DNA of 64,000 bases from Pachyseris speciosa (GCA_016490735.1 JAEMWC010000954.1:146001-210000); one strand, 5' to 3'; counted from the stretch's first letter, positions 22,696 through 30,855 are shown. Numbers and translations: made by a program. The notes: generated by a model not told the origin, from the sequence alone.

Positions 22696-24921
22696 CTAGA
22701 TTCCATAATGTCCATACGCATAGCTTGTCACGCCATTATCATGAATATACCGCTTGTCGTCAAAGCAGCTGAGTGATACTTTATTTATCTCATAACTTCC
22801 AAGTTGATGGTTCTGACTTCTGATTGTTTTCATTCTATGATGCAACTGTTTATTATTGAATAGAGTGTCTTTATAATTTTCATGTTTGATTTTATTTTTG
22901 ATTATGTTCCTTTTTATTCCTTTTGGTGTCTTCCCTCCTTTTCGGTTATCTTTCATATAGCTATACATTTTCGATCGTAGACCGATGAATTCGCAAACGG
23001 GTACTCCTGCTGCCTCATCTTTGAATTTACCAATCACTTTTTTATTCGACTTATCGAAATATGGCGAGCTTTCAGGATAGTCACTGTTATCGAATTTATC
23101 TTTATCATTCCAGAAATTCCTATATACATCTTGGGTTTCAATTTCATAGGTCAGTGAGTCTGTGTCTGTGAATAGTAATTTGGCCTTATTACCATACTTT
23201 TGTTTAATGTAATTATAATGGAAATCATACATAAGTGTCTTACTGAGATCAAGAATACACATTCCTACATATGCCGGCCGGTTTAAAGTAAGTGTTTCTT
23301 TTATCTTATGAACAGCTACTAGATTTTCATTGAAGATTTTACTGCTAACATATGTCGGTTTAGCAGCCATTTTCAATAGCTTCTTCTCATCAGTCACCAA
23401 TCTGACGTCTACTCGCTTTCTGAGGTTTTCCATCGTTTTTCCAAATACACTGTTTTTCATCAGCTTGAAAAAGTCTTTCTCAAAGGCATTTTTTGCGCTA
23501 GTTCTTTTCTGAGTGTTGAAGTCGATGTACTGTCTGAGCCATGGGGATTGATTGAACTCTAATACTCGATGGACTTTGGTTATTTTCAAACCGAGATCAG
23601 TATATAATTGGAGGTTCCTATAATGGAGCACGTATTTTTCTTTGTTGCTTAATGTTGGTATCAGTTTATGTACCAGACCAGTTGATATATTGAATTTGCT
23701 AGCTATTTTCTTACAATAATCTGATAACATGTCCCCAGTCACTTTAATCTTTTCCGGCCCAAGTGGGTAGTCATTATGTAGATCATGTAACTCTTGGGGG
23801 TATTTAAGGTCAACTTCAAGTATCAAACCCTTTGCACTATCTTCTTTATAGACAGCCAGGTCTAACTTGCTGATCCGCTTTTCTGTCAACCATTTGAAAC
23901 CACCGGTTGGTAAATATTGACTCATAGCCCAACCATACAAATTATTTGCATCTAGATACATGATATACTTTGAGGGCGCCTTCTCATTGTAATCTTTCAT
24001 GTATTTATTGTTTGCTTTTCCGTATCTGTTGGCTATATAACTGATACCACCACGTAGGCCCTTTTCAATGAATTGAAACATATCAATGTCTGTCATCAAT
24101 TCTAATTTTATGTAAGTCATTTTAAGCATGGCGTCCCAAGATAAACCGGGAGATGTGAAATAGCGACACGGGTCCAGTTTATAGTACTCAAGGCATGTTT
24201 TTCTGAAGTTTTCAAATACATCAGCCAGTAGGAGTACATCTGTTTTAAGGTACAGGTCATGATAATCACCCATGTTTTTCAAAGAGAATGCTTTCCAAAC
24301 AGTCTGAGCATGCGTATAGTCTTCATCTGATATATGCTCATCACTCAGTACGCTATAGAATTCTTCTTTTGAGGGCAGCTTCTGATTGAATTGATCGAAA
24401 CTGTCCATGTAGTCGTAAGGATAAACACCTTTCTGTGCCATCAGATTAAGATCCTTTCCCTTGAACTCTTGTGAGGTGTATTTTAAGGCTTCTTTTGGTA
24501 GATTGCCTACAAGTTTTTCCAAACTGGAGCTCATGAACTGGAAACTATCAATGAAGGTCAAGTGGTTGCCAAGCATGAAAGCCATATACTTCTCCATGTT
24601 ATTTGGGATAGCATTGATATTCATTTGACAGTCTTCACCTTTCTTGTTTTTGTAAGTGTGCTTCTTAACAATGGCTCCAATCACCTGCATAATAAAATGA
24701 CTATCATAGCCTCTCAGATTGTGGAATATAACAGGTATTTTTATTTCTTCTGGGTTCACTCTGAGTTTCAGATTACAATCTTGGTGAGCAGAGCCTCTGT
24801 ATTTACCAGTGATGTGACAATGATCTCGAACTCGGATATCTTTGTCAGTGTATTTTTTATCACAAATGTGACAAACTTTGGCTTTTCGGAATTTCTCTTC
24901 ATCATCTTTAGTCATTTTCAA
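22696..24921 (-). CDS. Protein-primed family-B DNA polymerase, C-terminal block
   Basis: Replicates the element's linear DNA from a protein primer. Visible in order: a Cys/His zinc motif (CHICDKKY ... RDHCHITGKYRG ... HQDCN) near residues 17-50; ExoII-like FHNLRGYDSHFI; ExoIII-like LKTDVLLLADVFENFR; polymerase motif A DANNLYGWAMSQYLP; motif B FFKLMKNSVFGKTMENLRK; motif C LLFTDTDSLTYEI; and the GLRSKMYSY segment. All three catalytic polymerase motifs are present with their Asp residues. The frame opens without an ATG and overlaps the N-terminal block (24918-26378) at a T7 run on the coding strand (24931-24937), so this is one gene in two frames. It ends at 22696. Confidence 0.93.
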   Translation of the reverse strand: MKMTKDDEEKFRKAKVCHICDKKYTDKDIRVRDHCHITGKYRGSAHQDCNLKLRVNPEEIKIPVIFHNLRGYDSHFIMQVIGAIVKKHTYKNKKGEDCQMNINAIPNNMEKYMAFMLGNHLTFIDSFQFMSSSLEKLVGNLPKEALKYTSQEFKGKDLNLMAQKGVYPYDYMDSFDQFNQKLPSKEEFYSVLSDEHISDEDYTHAQTVWKAFSLKNMGDYHDLYLKTDVLLLADVFENFRKTCLEYYKLDPCRYFTSPGLSWDAMLKMTYIKLELMTDIDMFQFIEKGLRGGISYIANRYGKANNKYMKDYNEKAPSKYIMYLDANNLYGWAMSQYLPTGGFKWLTEKRISKLDLAVYKEDSAKGLILEVDLKYPQELHDLHNDYPLGPEKIKVTGDMLSDYCKKIASKFNISTGLVHKLIPTLSNKEKYVLHYRNLQLYTDLGLKITKVHRVLEFNQSPWLRQYIDFNTQKRTSAKNAFEKDFFKLMKNSVFGKTMENLRKRVDVRLVTDEKKLLKMAAKPTYVSSKIFNENLVAVHKIKETLTLNRPAYVGMCILDLSKTLMYDFHYNYIKQKYGNKAKLLFTDTDSLTYEIETQDVYRNFWNDKDKFDNSDYPESSPYFDKSNKKVIGKFKDEAAGVPVCEFIGLRSKMYSYMKDNRKGGKTPKGIKRNIIKNKIKHENYKDTLFNNKQLHHRMKTIRSQNHQLGSYEINKVSLSCFDDKRYIHDNGVTSYAYGHYGI

Positions 24922-26378
24922 TGGTTTGTTAAAAAAATTTTCACAACATTCTTACAATATTTGACTTCCTCCAGCATAGCTTTCATGAATTTGTACACAG
25001 CCTTTTCACCCCTGTATATTACTGCTGGTTTGCTGTATTTATCATCATAACAACAAACTACTTTATAGCCGTGGCCACAGTCAGTATGCTTCTGATAAGC
25101 CTTTGTATATGATTTATCACTGTTGGGTTGGCAACCGTGTATTTTTTCAGTGATGGCCTCAAAATCAGCATAGATCACAAATGGTACCTGCTGTTGTTTA
25201 TGAAAGTTGTTGAATTTCAGTATGTTGTTATCTTTGTTTGGCATTTTTATTGCCTGTGTGCCATTTACTTGCATGCAGTTGTCCTTGTGATCATTCAACA
25301 CCCTTTCAGAGCTGAAGCATTGAAGACAGTGCATACAAAAGTGTTTTCTTTCTTTGTGCTTTGTTTGATTGTACATAAACTTATTGAAATCTTTGATCAG
25401 CACATAATGCTTGTTTTCATTTTCAGTTATTAGAAGCAGATTCAAGCAGTCTGCATATTTCTCTTTTGATACATATATTGGATAAGGTTGTTTCTCCTCA
25501 TAACCGAATACATTGATGTTGATCTCATTTTGTTTCTCAATCTTATTGTAATGTTTGGTAGTCACTGGAAATTCAATCCCTGTATAATCCAATTTTTCAA
25601 TGAATTTTTTGTCAACTTTTTTAATCCTCTGTGGGTATTTCTCTTGTGGGTTCAGGTGTCTGATGTGGCACCATCGGAAGCATTCATTATCCTCATTTTT
25701 CAAGTTAATTAAACCCTTCGCACTGTTTCTAAGTTCATTTGGTAGTTTTATGTATGAGGAACCTCTCATTGGCGCATATTTCACAACATTGAGGTAATGG
25801 CTGTCATCAGATTCAATTGTCCAACCTGAACCTTCAGATACCCAAACTGCAATCTTATTCATTATTTGGTCTTTTGACAACTGTAGTGATTCAGTTACTT
25901 CCAGATTATTCACAATTGTTTGAGCTGCACTGTTGAAATATGCGGTTCTGTATTCTATTTCTCCGTCAGTCATTTTTGCGAATGTTACCTTTAGCGTTTC
26001 AACGAATTTGAGACCTTTAATTTCATTCAACAATTTTATAATATTATATGCAACAGCCTTTCTTGTGTTTTGCAGTTGCGCAAGCGGGTCTTTGTTATTT
26101 TTTATACTGATTTCAAAAGATTTTGTGAAACCTTTTAGAGCTTTCTCTGTTTGCTCTATTTTTGTTCTGGGTGCAATCGCTGGCTTTTGAATCACCTGTT
26201 TGGTTCTCGGCGCTGGGATCGGTCTCTTTTTCAATTGTTCTATTTCTTCCAACCATTCTTTTGGTGGTGCTGGTAATCTTTTTCTTTCGAAGTAATCAAC
26301 CAATTCTCTGACTGTTGGTCTTTGTGTTGTTCTCTTCAGTTTTTTATTTCTAGGTGGGGGTTGGTGTGTAATCATCAA
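24918..26378 (-). CDS. Protein-primed DNA polymerase, N-terminal block
   Basis: Upstream part of the polymerase gene. It has a Pro/Lys-rich start, a region with KALKGFTKSFEISIKNNKDP and DPLAQLQNTRKAVA (typical of Polinton polymerase N-termini, where the terminal-protein-like function is thought to lie), a C2H2-like pair FCMHCLQCFSSERVLNDHKD, and the exonuclease ExoI motif FVIYADFEAI with its D-x-E near the end. The frame stops at TGA just after the T7 run, beyond which the polymerase frame continues in the next block. The apparent start is not a convincing ATG; the 5' end is carried by a third frame (26350-26502). Confidence 0.9.
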   Translation of the reverse strand: MMITHQPPPRNKKLKRTTQRPTVRELVDYFERKRLPAPPKEWLEEIEQLKKRPIPAPRTKQVIQKPAIAPRTKIEQTEKALKGFTKSFEISIKNNKDPLAQLQNTRKAVAYNIIKLLNEIKGLKFVETLKVTFAKMTDGEIEYRTAYFNSAAQTIVNNLEVTESLQLSKDQIMNKIAVWVSEGSGWTIESDDSHYLNVVKYAPMRGSSYIKLPNELRNSAKGLINLKNEDNECFRWCHIRHLNPQEKYPQRIKKVDKKFIEKLDYTGIEFPVTTKHYNKIEKQNEININVFGYEEKQPYPIYVSKEKYADCLNLLLITENENKHYVLIKDFNKFMYNQTKHKERKHFCMHCLQCFSSERVLNDHKDNCMQVNGTQAIKMPNKDNNILKFNNFHKQQQVPFVIYADFEAITEKIHGCQPNSDKSYTKAYQKHTDCGHGYKVVCCYDDKYSKPAVIYRGEKAVYKFMKAMLEEVKYCKNVVKIFLTNH

Positions 26379-26502
26379 CTATAACAACCTTTGGCTTCTT
26401 CTGTTGTTGATTCTTAAGCAGTAAATTAATGAGCTGGGATTTGCTCAATTTTTTGAGACTTTTCTTGTCCATATTACTATTAGTTTCGATAATTTTTTCC
26501 AT
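26350..26502 (-). CDS. DNA polymerase gene, 5' leader frame
   Basis: ATG at 26502, a Lys-rich helix (SLKKLSKSQLINLLLKN), then KPKVVIVDD, ending at TAG 26350-26352. In Polinton polymerases this Lys-rich helix plus acidic patch forms the extreme N-terminus. Here it changes frame into 24918-26378 at a C5 run on the coding strand. ACTATA lies 12 nt before the ATG. Confidence 0.7.
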   Translation of the reverse strand: MEKIIETNSNMDKKSLKKLSKSQLINLLLKNQQQKKPKVVIVDDYTPTPT

Positions 26503-26606
26503 TTATGATATATCTATAGTTATTATTTCTTTAAAACATTTCCGTCTGCGTTTAAATATGGTTGAGAATTCAATTGATCCAATTACTGGATCCTTTTGAA
26601 TTGTAA

Positions 26607-26804
26607 TTATTGAAGAATATTTTTTTGATGTTTTTTTGTTTTAATATGACAAGATTTCCCTGCCATTGTGTAGTTACGTCCTGTCTTACATATGTTACAG
26701 TACCATTCTTTATTTAGCATGTACGATGTTTTATGATTCTTCCGTTCTTCTGCGGTGAATACTTTCGGCCTTCCACGACCTCTTTTGACATTTTGATTCT
26801 CCAT
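26607..26804 (-). CDS. Small AT-hook plus C2H2 zinc-finger protein
   Basis: 65 residues. KRGRGRPKVF is an AT-hook-like minor-groove-binding motif. WYCNICKTGRNY ... CHIKTKKHQK gives a C2H2/U1-type finger. Likely a DNA-binding regulator. It lies between the polymerase and nuclease genes on the same strand. The upstream region carries ACTATATATT close to the ATG and lacks the TCTA element of the virion genes. Function is inferred from motifs only. Confidence 0.75.
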   Translation of the reverse strand: MENQNVKRGRGRPKVFTAEERKNHKTSYMLNKEWYCNICKTGRNYTMAGKSCHIKTKKHQKNILQ

Positions 26805-26822
26805 AATATATAGTTATATAAA

Positions 26823-27143
26823 TTATTTTTTTAAATATCTTTCTCTTCTTGATAAGTATAATTTGCTTTCTTCCAAGTGTTTGGTTATTTCATAAATAAG
26901 GTCTTCGAAGCAGTTGCTCATGATGTACTTGCACTTATTTTTCTCATACATTTGCTTCATATTTTTTTGTTTATCTGACACTTGATACACACCAGTTGGA
27001 CTTTTGAATTCAAGACATAGAGCATTGTATTTTCTAGTGGGATTCAACAGCATTAAATCACACTGACCAGCCATATATCCTTTGTTATAACTTCTGATTC
27101 TCATATTTGAGCTTATTTGATTTTCACCTAGACCGACAATCAT
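26823..27143 (-). CDS. VRR-NUC-like PD-(D/E)xK nuclease
   Basis: 106 residues. RSYNKGYMAGQCDLMLLNP has the G-x-PD-like Asp, and ALCLEFKSPTG has the E-x-K, followed by VSDKQKNMKQM with the conserved Gln. This pattern is the VRR-NUC fold, often used for processing DNA ends or branches. It overlaps the end of the BRO-N frame by 4 nt and starts without its own spacer. The two may be one gene in two frames, since BRO-N plus VRR-NUC fusions occur in related elements. Confidence 0.75.
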   Translation of the reverse strand: MIVGLGENQISSNMRIRSYNKGYMAGQCDLMLLNPTRKYNALCLEFKSPTGVYQVSDKQKNMKQMYEKNKCKYIMSNCFEDLIYEITKHLEESKLYLSRRERYLKK

Positions 27144-27736
27144 TCATATTTTTTTCTGATGAATGATACAATCTTGCAGTGTAGATCATTTTCACTTTCA
27201 ATCATCAGCATGTTATTACTTCTATCATTAAACTGCTTGTAATATCCTTGTTTTCTGATTGATGGTAATACTTTCGATGTAACCCAATGTTTGAATTTTA
27301 CTGCTTCCTGTTTTTTAGAGGACAGTATTAGTGAATAAAGTCCAGATTCATTTATGAAGAAACATTTGAAAGTTTTTTCAATGGTCTCAGCACGATGTAA
27401 CGTTTTGTTACATCGTGAATCAGTGGCCTCAGCACGAGGGACCGTTTTGTTACATCGTGAATCAGTGGCCTCAGCACGAGGGACCATTTTTGTCCCCCGT
27501 GAATCAGTGGCCTCAGCACGAGGGACCATTTTTGTCCCCCGTGAATTTATGCTGATTTTGTGGTCTCTTAACATTTTATCATCCGATACAACATAATCTC
27601 TGATTGCTCTTTGTGGATTTTTATAGTCAAGAATTTTAGCAATGTCTCTTCCTCTAAACCAAACGTCATTTTTATCATCAAGATAACAATCTATTGATAC
27701 ATCCAATTCTTTATTATCGTAGGAATATTTTTGCAT
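27140..27736 (-). CDS. BRO-N domain protein with an inserted 14-residue repeat
   Basis: 198 residues. The N-terminal BRO-N half has DVWFRGRDIAKILDYKNPQR and AIRDYVVSDDK; the C-terminal half has FFINESGLYSLILSSKK and FKHWVTSKVLPSIRKQGYY, the classic BRO/KilA-type signature. BRO-N domains bind DNA and are common in large DNA viruses and phages. Between the halves lie four copies of a 14-residue repeat (SRGTKMVPRAEATD-like) encoded by a 42-bp minisatellite. The last segment (ESENDLHCKIVSFIRKKYE) resembles the start of a VRR-NUC module, which continues in the next frame. Confidence 0.88.
   Translation of the reverse strand: MQKYSYDNKELDVSIDCYLDDKNDVWFRGRDIAKILDYKNPQRAIRDYVVSDDKMLRDHKISINSRGTKMVPRAEATDSRGTKMVPRAEATDSRCNKTVPRAEATDSRCNKTLHRAETIEKTFKCFFINESGLYSLILSSKKQEAVKFKHWVTSKVLPSIRKQGYYKQFNDRSNNMLMIESENDLHCKIVSFIRKKYE
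27385..27551. repeat. 42-bp coding minisatellite, four units, each a hairpin
   Basis: Units start at 27385, 27427, 27469 and 27511. Each contains an inverted repeat around a T-rich loop: CACGATGTAAC/GTTACATCGTG in unit 1, CACGAGGGAC/GTCCCCCGTG in units 3 and 4, and one arm of each type in unit 2. The unit length keeps the BRO-N reading frame open. Confidence 0.9.
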
Positions 27737-27879
27737 TTGTATATTATAGTAATTTTTTTTAAATTCATTTTCGACCTGTGTTTAAATATAGTCAGGAATA
27801 ATAATATTCTTGGCTACATAATAGCAAATAACAGATATACTGTAGGTCTCCTTCACATATATGTTAGATAATTTTCTCT
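27737..27879. other. Spacer between BRO-N and integrase genes
   Basis: A/T-rich, no ORF of note. Contains the upstream region of the BRO-N gene with ACTATAATATA. Confidence 0.5.
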
Positions 27880-28686
27880 TTATAATATGTCTTTTAAATC
27901 CTTGAACGGTATCCAACTGTTAAATTCATCACTGTAACCCTTCCACTTCACCAAAGCTTGTTTCTTCTTGTAATCTCTGCGAATGACTTTATCAATACGG
28001 AATACATCCTGTCTGGCTTTTAATAATTCAGCTTCATAAAAACTCCCTTCAATATCTTCACCTTTCAGATCCTTTATTTTGTATGTTATTGGATTAGTGT
28101 ACTGGATCTTATCAACTGTAAACACTTCTTCAGTCCAATTTGGTGTATAGCCCTTGTCGAACACATTCCGTTTATACTTGGATATTCGGACCTTATCACC
28201 TATTTTAAATTTCGGTTTCTGTTTTAATGTTTTCATATCACCATACAAATTGAAGTAAACAGTTCCTTCATTCCTCTTATCAGATGCTTCAACGGGTGTC
28301 ATCTTTGTGCTTGAATGTTTGGTATTATTATACTGTTTCACTAATTTTGGTAACATGTCTAAATACTGTGTATTACCTTGAACAGTGAACTGCTTCCACA
28401 TTTTGGACTTCATTGTCCTATTCCATCTTTCAACTACTGATGACTTCTCTTCATTCTCAGTTGAGTACATCTGTACACTATGTTTCTCTAGCAAGTCCTT
28501 CAAGTGTTTGTTGTAAAACTCTTTTCCCTTGTCGACCCATAAATACTGTGGTTTTCTGCCTTCCTTGAATATTGATTTGAATGCTTCAGTGACAGATTCA
28601 CCTTTCTTATCCTTCAATGGGACAATCCAACCATATTTGCTGAAGACATCAATGACCATAAGAAGATATCGATAACCTTTTTCCAT
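27880..28686 (-). CDS. Retroviral-type integrase, catalytic core and chromodomain
   Basis: 268 residues. The DDE triad is visible: LLMVIDVFSKYGW (D), YLWVDKGKEFYN (D), and STENEEKSSVVERWNRTMK (E). A C-terminal chromodomain reads RIDKVIRRDYKKKQALVKWK followed by GYSDEFNSWIPF. This is the Polinton c-integrase, which inserts the element and generates the 6-bp duplication. The frame start at 28686 follows a short A run; the integrase N-terminus continues in another frame upstream. Confidence 0.95.
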   Translation of the reverse strand: MEKGYRYLLMVIDVFSKYGWIVPLKDKKGESVTEAFKSIFKEGRKPQYLWVDKGKEFYNKHLKDLLEKHSVQMYSTENEEKSSVVERWNRTMKSKMWKQFTVQGNTQYLDMLPKLVKQYNNTKHSSTKMTPVEASDKRNEGTVYFNLYGDMKTLKQKPKFKIGDKVRISKYKRNVFDKGYTPNWTEEVFTVDKIQYTNPITYKIKDLKGEDIEGSFYEAELLKARQDVFRIDKVIRRDYKKKQALVKWKGYSDEFNSWIPFKDLKDIL

Positions 28687-28687
28687 T

Positions 28688-28845
28688 TACTGAACTGTTG
28701 CATTTCAACTAGATCACTTGCCCATATTTCATCAATTTTATTCACAATCACACGCCGCCGAGTGAAATTTCGTTTTATGGGTGCATGTAATTCATCAGCT
28801 AGTTTTTCTTGCCAGTTTTCTTCACTCGACGGCTTTTTCCGTTTT
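28688..28845 (-). CDS. Integrase, N-terminal stretch in a second frame
   Basis: An open stretch reads ENWQEKLADELHAPIKRNFT and then VNKIDEIWASDLVEMQQFSK, the usual lead-in to Polinton and Ty3-like integrase cores, including the first part of the core β-sheet. It runs into 27880-28686 through one frame change near the A5 run at the coding-strand position matching 28681-28686. No ATG heads it, so the gene extends further upstream. Confidence 0.8.
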
Positions 28846-29066
28846 TTGAAACACCAAGACCTAATTTCTGTTTTTTGTCAATTAAGAATCTGGCTGTTTG
28901 ACCCCATTTTGGCATCTCACCATATGGTATTAGATCAAGTGACTCGACCATTGTTTTGTCACAATCACCTTTATTTTTTCCCATATCATAACATATATCG
29001 TGATATGCTGCTATTTCATCTACCTTGTTGTAAGGTTGGACATACCATTTTGTGACCTCACCTGTG
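28799..29066 (-). CDS. Phospholipase-A2-like (parvovirus VP1-like) region
   Basis: The open frame contains DEIAAYHDICYDMGKNKGDC, in which HDxCYD is the catalytic signature of the phospholipase A2-like domain found in parvovirus VP1 unique regions and several Polinton proteins; there it helps virions cross membranes. It continues LIPYGEMPKWGQTARFLID and KKQKLGLGVSK before changing frame into the integrase N-terminus. The likely Ca-loop equivalent (YKYMGPYNP) is in the neighbouring frame at 29079-29435. Frame changes occur near 29066 and 28845. Confidence 0.75.
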
Positions 29067-29078
29067 TTTTATCATACT

Positions 29079-29435
29079 CTAACTGTTTATCGAGGGATTA
29101 TAAGGTCCCATGTATTTATACTTTCCGGGTGTCCATCCACTTTTCGGTTTAGGAAGCTTGCCAATAACCTTATGAATGTCAATAGCACCGCCATAATCTA
29201 ATCCTTTGATATCTGTTTTGTAACGAATATTTGGTCTCACTTTTGTTGAGAGTTGTTTCAAAGCTTCTGACCCAACCTTTGTGATTGCAGGCTTTGCGAG
29301 GGAAAGTCCTTTGTCAATTAATTTCTTTTGCAGCTTTGGATTTCTCATTGCTTCTGATGCATAATATCTACCCATTTCAACACCCTTCTTCGCTAAATAA
29401 GGGACTCCATGTTCCAAAAATCCTGTTAGTGCCAT
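29079..29435 (-). CDS. Helical linker leading to the PLA2-like domain
   Basis: Residues 1-80 are amphipathic and Lys/Ala-rich (GVEMGRYYASEAMRNPKLQ, KKLIDKGLSLAKPAITKVG), and the end reads GWTPGKYKYMGPYNP, which fits the Ca-loop of a parvovirus-like PLA2 domain. The frame is open upstream to about 29500 without a stop, so ATG 29435 is only the first Met. It stops at 29079 shortly after the loop, next to a CCC run, and the PLA2 catalytic segment follows in another frame. Confidence 0.7.
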   Translation of the reverse strand: MALTGFLEHGVPYLAKKGVEMGRYYASEAMRNPKLQKKLIDKGLSLAKPAITKVGSEALKQLSTKVRPNIRYKTDIKGLDYGGAIDIHKVIGKLPKPKSGWTPGKYKYMGPYNPSINS

Positions 29436-29479
29436 ATCTGCAGCCGAATCTAGTATGCCCGCCCCTTCAGACGGGCTAA

Positions 29480-29638
29480 TTAGTTTCCCCGATTTCTGAC
29501 AAATTTAGTCTTTGTTATTCCACACTCAGCACAAGTGCATTTCATCATAGTTCGACCATTTTTCGTCTTCTGATATCTTTCACTTCCTGGTACACATTCA
29601 GTGACCTTCTTCTGTTTCACACAATATGATTTTACCAT
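29480..29638 (-). CDS. Zinc-ribbon (DUF5679-like) N-terminal segment
   Basis: ATG at 29638. SYCVKQKKVTECVPGSER and MKCTCAECGITKTKF give a Cys-x-Cys-x2-Cys zinc-ribbon-like pattern seen at the start of Polinton PLA2-like proteins. The frame ends at TAA 29480-29482. The adjacent open frame continues without an intergenic gap, so this is probably the true 5' end of the zinc-ribbon/PLA2/integrase gene. TCTA lies 13 nt upstream, overlapping the protease stop region. Confidence 0.7.
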   Translation of the reverse strand: MVKSYCVKQKKVTECVPGSERYQKTKNGRTMMKCTCAECGITKTKFVRNRGN

Positions 29639-29650
29639 TATACCATTAAG

Positions 29651-30001
29651 TTAGATATTTTTAAAGTAGTCTATGATGAATCTGTGATTGACACTTGTGT
29701 CTGTGGGATCAAAATCAGCATTATGTATTGTGTTCAGAATCGATCTGCCTTTTTGTCTCTCGAGAAGATAGTACAAACACCAATATCCACACAATACTGA
29801 ATCCCTTTCTTGTATCTCATCTCCAGAGTATTCAAGTTGTTTTCCACTTGTAGCCATGTATTTCTGTACTTCTGTTGGCATCATTAAACCAAATGAGTCA
29901 AAGTATTCACAGTATCTATCACCAATTCGATAACATACCCAATGAGTACCTGGTCCAATCTGACTGTCGAGATTGACTATTCCACATTCATTGTTTCTCA
30001 T
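29651..30001 (-). CDS. Adenain-like cysteine protease (capsid maturation)
   Basis: 116 residues from the internal Met. The active-site pattern of the adenovirus-type protease is complete: His in GPGTHWVCYR, Asp in CEYFDSFGLMMP, Gln in EIQERDS and Cys in VLCGYWCLYYLL. In adenoviruses and Polintons this enzyme cleaves capsid and core precursors. The same frame stays open upstream to beyond 30100 and encodes LSNFDLINWVKQLGIKHFRG, which belongs to the protease fold. The real N-terminus therefore lies upstream of Met-30001, overlapping the end of the next gene. No in-frame ATG is visible there. Confidence 0.9.
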   Translation of the reverse strand: MRNNECGIVNLDSQIGPGTHWVCYRIGDRYCEYFDSFGLMMPTEVQKYMATSGKQLEYSGDEIQERDSVLCGYWCLYYLLERQKGRSILNTIHNADFDPTDTSVNHRFIIDYFKNI

Positions 30002-30149
30002 CAGGTTTGGCAGATTGTCTCTTGAAAATACTCCTCTGAAATGTTTTATTCCAAGTTGTTTAACCCAATTGATTAAATCAAAGTTGGATAAGGGTTTGTT
30101 TACAAAATGGTTCCCAGAATTGGGATTGAATTGAATGGACTGTCTTTGC

Positions 30150-30494
30150 CTAACAGAAGCCCTTTTCCCTTTTTTTGTCTTTTTTTTTTTTCATTCCATA
30201 ACCGATTGGAACGTGAACATCTAAAGACCGTCTTGGACGGCTGCTTTCAACATGCAATCCTTTTCCAGTTAATTTTCTAATTGCTTCTATGGCCAAAGGA
30301 ATTCCAATACTGGCGAGTATTGTTCCAATACCCTTTCCAGTCTGCGCTTTTGTTGGTTTGATAACAACGTCTCCACCATACTGCATTTTTTGAATAATAT
30401 CTGCCATCTGTCTCGTATTTAATAAATTGGGATAAATTGGCATTAGGAATAAGAAATCCTCCACTTTGTTTCTTCCCAAATAGTTTATCAACAC
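30150..30494 (-). CDS. Hydrophobic virion-associated protein, C-terminal frame
   Basis: Contains IIQKMQYGGDVVIKPT, then GIGTILASIGIPLAIEAIRK (a hydrophobic helix) and a very basic end (GYGMKKKKDKK) in an A12 run. The frame overlaps 30277-30855. Together they form one small capsid-associated protein, by analogy with adenovirus pVI/pX-like or other minor virion proteins of Polintons. Another frame change at the A-rich tract leads to an end close to the protease start. Confidence 0.55.
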   Translation of the reverse strand: MLINYLGRNKVEDFLFLMPIYPNLLNTRQMADIIQKMQYGGDVVIKPTKAQTGKGIGTILASIGIPLAIEAIRKLTGKGLHVESSRPRRSLDVHVPIGYGMKKKKDKKREKGFC

Positions 30495-30855
30495 CGAGAC
30501 TTGCTAATGAAGAAAGAGCACCTGTAGCCAATGCTGGAGCCGCTTTAGCTACTGCTTTACCTGCATAAGGCAATAGTCTTGTTCCAAGTGAAAAAAGACT
30601 GGACCAAAGAGAGCCTCCTTCTACAACTGCTTTTCTGATTTGATTTTTTGATATCTTGATGTCTGAACCTTTTCCTGATCTACTTGATTTAATCAGTTTG
30701 TTGATTTGTGTCTTAGTCAACATTAGTTGATCATTTCCAGACAATTCACTATGTGTCAACCTGATTGTTACAGGCGAATTTGTTGCATAAGCTTTTGCTA
30801 GCTTTTGTTTCTGACCCTGTGAAAGTTTCACTCCATGAGGATGATAAGTAGTCAT
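30277..30855 (-). CDS. Hydrophobic virion-associated protein, N-terminal frame
   Basis: ATG at 30855. Residues 1-60 are polar (HPHGVKLSQGQKQKLAKAY, TNSPVTIRLTHSEL). Residues 75-120 form an Ala/Gly/Leu-rich amphipathic segment (SLFSLGTRLLPYAGKAVAKA, APALATGALSSLASLGVDKL) that could insert in membranes. After about residue 145 the reading is probably out of frame and 30150-30494 continues. Exact function unknown; position among capsid genes argues for a minor virion component. Confidence 0.6.
   Translation of the reverse strand: MTTYHPHGVKLSQGQKQKLAKAYATNSPVTIRLTHSELSGNDQLMLTKTQINKLIKSSRSGKGSDIKISKNQIRKAVVEGGSLWSSLFSLGTRLLPYAGKAVAKAAPALATGALSSLASLGVDKLFGKKQSGGFLIPNANLSQFIKYETDGRYYSKNAVWWRRCYQTNKSADWKGYWNNTRQYWNSFGHRSN

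Noticed and set aside
24562..25050. 162-codon plus-strand ORF
   Set aside because: Antisense to the DNA polymerase frames.
27385..27551. CRISPR-like array
   Set aside because: Units have no unique spacers, lie within a coding frame and the genome is animal.
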